This document shows positions 62,222 to 64,000 of a stretch of 64,000 nucleotides of DNA, piece after piece. The translations under genes and the position numbers were made by a program. Location: positions 186,001 through 250,000 of the forward strand of contig JAIRPN010000016.1 of assembly GCA_031256975.1 (NCBI GenBank), read 5' to 3'. Position 1 is the first letter of the stretch; each line of letters begins with the position of its first letter. The notes beneath the pieces are model-generated. The model was not told the origin of the DNA. It made no database searches and saw nothing but the letters and a program-made list of their open reading frames with translations. The stretch comes from Verrucomicrobiales bacterium (GTDB lineage Bacteria > Verrucomicrobiota > Verrucomicrobiia > Methylacidiphilales > JAAUTS01).

Positions 62222-64000
62222 TTAACTCTCCAGCATTTTCTTCCACTTGTTCGGGGAATACTTGCCCTCGAAGCGGGTCAGACAGCTGTACAGACAGGGC
62301 ACCACCAGCAGTGAGAACAGGGTGGAGACAATCACGCCGCCGATCACCACGATGGCCAGCGGGATACGCACCTCGGCTCCCGGCCCCAGACCAAAGGCGG
62401 CGGGCACAGCGGCGGCAATGGTGGCGGCGGAGGTCATCAGGATCGGACGCAGGCGGATCGGGCCGCCGGTCAGAATCGCTTCGTGGATCGGCCGGTCATG
62501 GTCGAAGCGCTGCCGGTTGAAGAATTCCACCAGCAGGATCGAGTTCTTCTTGGCGATGCCCATCAGCAAAATCAGGCCGATGGCGCTGTACACATTCAGC
62601 GAATTGCCGGTGAGATACAGCGACAGGATCGCCCCGGTCAGGGTGAACGGAATCACAATCAGCACCGCCAGCGGATGCACGAAACTGTTGAACTGCGCCG
62701 CCAGCACCATGTAGGCAACCAGGAAACCGAGGAAGAAGATGTACCAGATGCCTTGGAAGGTTTCCTTGTTATTCTGGGTGTAACCCACCGGCACGGCCTT
62801 GTAATTTTCCGGCAACACCTCGCGGCAAATCCGCATCAAGTCATCCAGCGCCTTGTCCTGCGAGACGCCGGGGGCGTTGTTGGCGAACAGGGTGATGGAG
62901 TGCATGCGGTTGATGCGGGTGACGGTCATGAGCGTCGAGGTCAGCTTGGTCTCAGCCACCTCGGTCAACGGCACCATTTCGCCATAGCCGGTGCGAACCA
63001 TGACATTGTTCAAATCCTCGGGCTTGGTCCACTGGCCCTGTTGCAGGCGCAGGCGCACGTCGTAACGGCGGTCGTCGTTGGTGAATTGCCCGGTGCGGAT
63101 GCCGCCAATGGCGGCGTTGACGGTCTGGGCGATGGTTTGCACGGTGACGTTGCTCTGGGCGGCTTTGTCGCGGTTCGGGTAAACATTCAACTGCTTGGCG
63201 CCTTCGCGGTAATCGGTGTCGGCGTCGGTGAACTCGCCGCTCTGGTTCATCCGCTCGATAATTTCGGTCGCCTTGGCATTCAGCACGCCATAATCCGGCC
63301 CGCGCAGGCTGATTTCCAAGGTGGTGCCGCGGTTCGGTGAAAAAGCCCCCTGACTGAGGTCGATCACTTGTATTTTCAGCCCCTTGAATTGTTTCAACTC
63401 CTCGCGCAATTGGGCGCTGATGACCTGCTGCTTTTGCCGTTTGTCACGGTCAACCAGGGTGATGAACATGTTGCCGCTGCTCACCTCGCCGCCACCGTAG
63501 CCGCCGATGTTGGTGAAGGTCTTGGCCACGTAGGGCTTGCTCTTGATCAGGTCCTCCATCTTCTGCATGGTCTCGGAGGTCTTTTCCAGCGAATCGCTCG
63601 GCTTGCCCTGCACCCGCAGCATGAGGGTGCCGATGTCCTGCGATGGCCCCAGTTCCTTTTTCAAATGCGGCAAGATCAGCAGGGAGGCGAGGAACAGTGC
63701 GGAGGAAATTCCCAGCACCAGCGCGCGATGGCGTAACGCGATGCTTAGCGTCCGCCGGTATAACCCGGCCAGTTTGCCGAACCAGCCGTTGACCCAGCGG
63801 GTGACGCGGTTCTCCTTCTCTTCCCTGACCATGAATTGCGAGCAGCGCATCGGCGTCAGCGTGATTGCCTCCAGCAACGACAGCAGCACGGCGACGCTAA
63901 TGACGATGCCGAACTGATACAGGAATTTGCCGACCATCCCGCCGATGAACAACACCGGCGAAAAGATCGCCACCACGCTGATGGTGGAAGCCAGCGCCGC
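62222..64000 (-). CDS. RND multidrug efflux pump subunit, C-terminal part (cut by the right edge)
   Basis: The frame is open to the window edge (592 codons visible), so the N-terminal 400 or so residues are missing. Visible: the end of the first membrane block (FSPVLFIGGMVGKFLYQFGIVI), the second periplasmic docking/porter part, and the second transmembrane block (MVLAAQFNSFVHPLAVLIVIPFTLTGAILSLYLTG, GIAKKNSILLVEFFNR). It resembles AcrB/MexB-type HAE1 pumps. A GTG at 63976 is inside the gene and not the start. The membrane-fusion protein gene is presumably outside. Confidence 0.9.
   Translation of the reverse strand, partial: AALASTISVVAIFSPVLFIGGMVGKFLYQFGIVISVAVLLSLLEAITLTPMRCSQFMVREEKENRVTRWVNGWFGKLAGLYRRTLSIALRHRALVLGISSALFLASLLILPHLKKELGPSQDIGTLMLRVQGKPSDSLEKTSETMQKMEDLIKSKPYVAKTFTNIGGYGGGEVSSGNMFITLVDRDKRQKQQVISAQLREELKQFKGLKIQVIDLSQGAFSPNRGTTLEISLRGPDYGVLNAKATEIIERMNQSGEFTDADTDYREGAKQLNVYPNRDKAAQSNVTVQTIAQTVNAAIGGIRTGQFTNDDRRYDVRLRLQQGQWTKPEDLNNVMVRTGYGEMVPLTEVAETKLTSTLMTVTRINRMHSITLFANNAPGVSQDKALDDLMRICREVLPENYKAVPVGYTQNNKETFQGIWYIFFLGFLVAYMVLAAQFNSFVHPLAVLIVIPFTLTGAILSLYLTGNSLNVYSAIGLILLMGIAKKNSILLVEFFNRQRFDHDRPIHEAILTGGPIRLRPILMTSAATIAAAVPAAFGLGPGAEVRIPLAIVVIGGVIVSTLFSLLVVPCLYSCLTRFEGKYSPNKWKKMLES

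Larger units (their letters stand above)
11..63901. repeat. Dispersed short motif CGCTAAY / RTTAGCG (about 125 copies)
   Basis: Hand count of exact CGCTAAC/T and its complement gives about 125 copies, in the two orientations at near-equal number (about 68 RTTAGCG, 60 CGCTAAY). Base composition alone would give around 15. Longer consensus: CGCYAAYGRCG, often extended GAA; near-misses (CGCCAATGRCG, TGCTAATG) are common. Examples: 11, 278, 801, 1450, 4131, 7653, 8541, 12480, 17702, 23857, 28567, 41307, 45718, 50006, 58402, 60487, 63895. Most lie inside genes on either strand. Confidence 0.8.

Noticed and set aside
63976-63976. GTG at 63976 as the start of the RND gene
   Set aside because: The frame continues upstream to the window edge with typical RND transmembrane residues, so the gene is cut, not short.
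1-64000. CRISPR array, insertion sequence or prophage
   Set aside because: No regularly spaced direct repeats with unique spacers, no transposase, integrase or phage structural gene in any frame.

Overview
The window is a GC-rich, gene-dense bacterial chromosome segment with no phage, transposon or CRISPR array. The envelope is Gram-negative: an RND pump, a TolA-like anchored protein and meso-DAP-type peptidoglycan synthesis. The overall gene set, the MurC-MurB fusion and the Pro-rich tail-anchored protein suggest the PVC group, most likely Verrucomicrobiota. That placement is an inference from gene content; there is no rRNA here. Layout: 1-13.8 kb is a minus-strand division/cell-wall (dcw) cluster, mraZ, small ORF, rsmH, ftsL, ftsI, murE, murF, mraY, murD, LysM protein, ftsW, murG, murC-murB (cut by the left edge), with a promoter carrying MraZ-type 10-bp-spaced repeats. 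Diverging from it at 14-17.1 kb are an AAA ATPase, a TPR-like membrane protein and tsaE-tsaB. From 17.1 to 41.5 kb nearly everything is on the minus strand: a copper P-type ATPase/rhodanese/MauE set, an aldo-keto reductase, bioF-bioA-bioD with an amidohydrolase, def, tsaD, a C-terminal processing protease, a dehydrogenase, thioredoxin, a Pro-rich protein, a Bcr-type transporter, purT, a GT4/acetyltransferase/deacetylase/GT4 surface-glycan set, a cupin and rhamnulokinase. From 41.6 to 51.8 kb: a NodB deacetylase, rpmG (L33), a LacI regulator, a BlaI/BlaR1-like pair with two clear operators, proC, lysC, a LysE exporter, comEC, a YebC-family gene and tRNA-Gly(CCC). From 51.9 to 64 kb: two exported proteins of unknown role, glgC, glmS, a vWA/TolA-like protein, DUF1634 plus TSUP exporter, proA-proB, a YqjD/YqjE-like stress membrane set and a partial RND pump. 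The most striking signal is not a gene. A short motif, CGCTAAY (reverse complement RTTAGCG; longer form about CGCYAAYGRCG), is scattered over the window in both orientations. By hand I count about 125 exact copies; base composition alone predicts roughly 15. It lies mostly inside coding sequence, where it forces recurrent peptides (ANG, SSLA, LTV) and often supplies a stop codon (CGC TAA), and it occurs as inverted pairs between genes. One pair forms the hairpin of an apparent intrinsic terminator after lysC. This is the behaviour of DNA uptake sequences in Neisseria and Pasteurellaceae, and a comEC gene lies in the same window. I know of no such uptake sequence described for this kind of organism, so I report it as a candidate new uptake-sequence-like (or otherwise selected) genomic motif. 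Copies are absent over several kilobases around AAA ATPase, glgC-glmS and ftsI.
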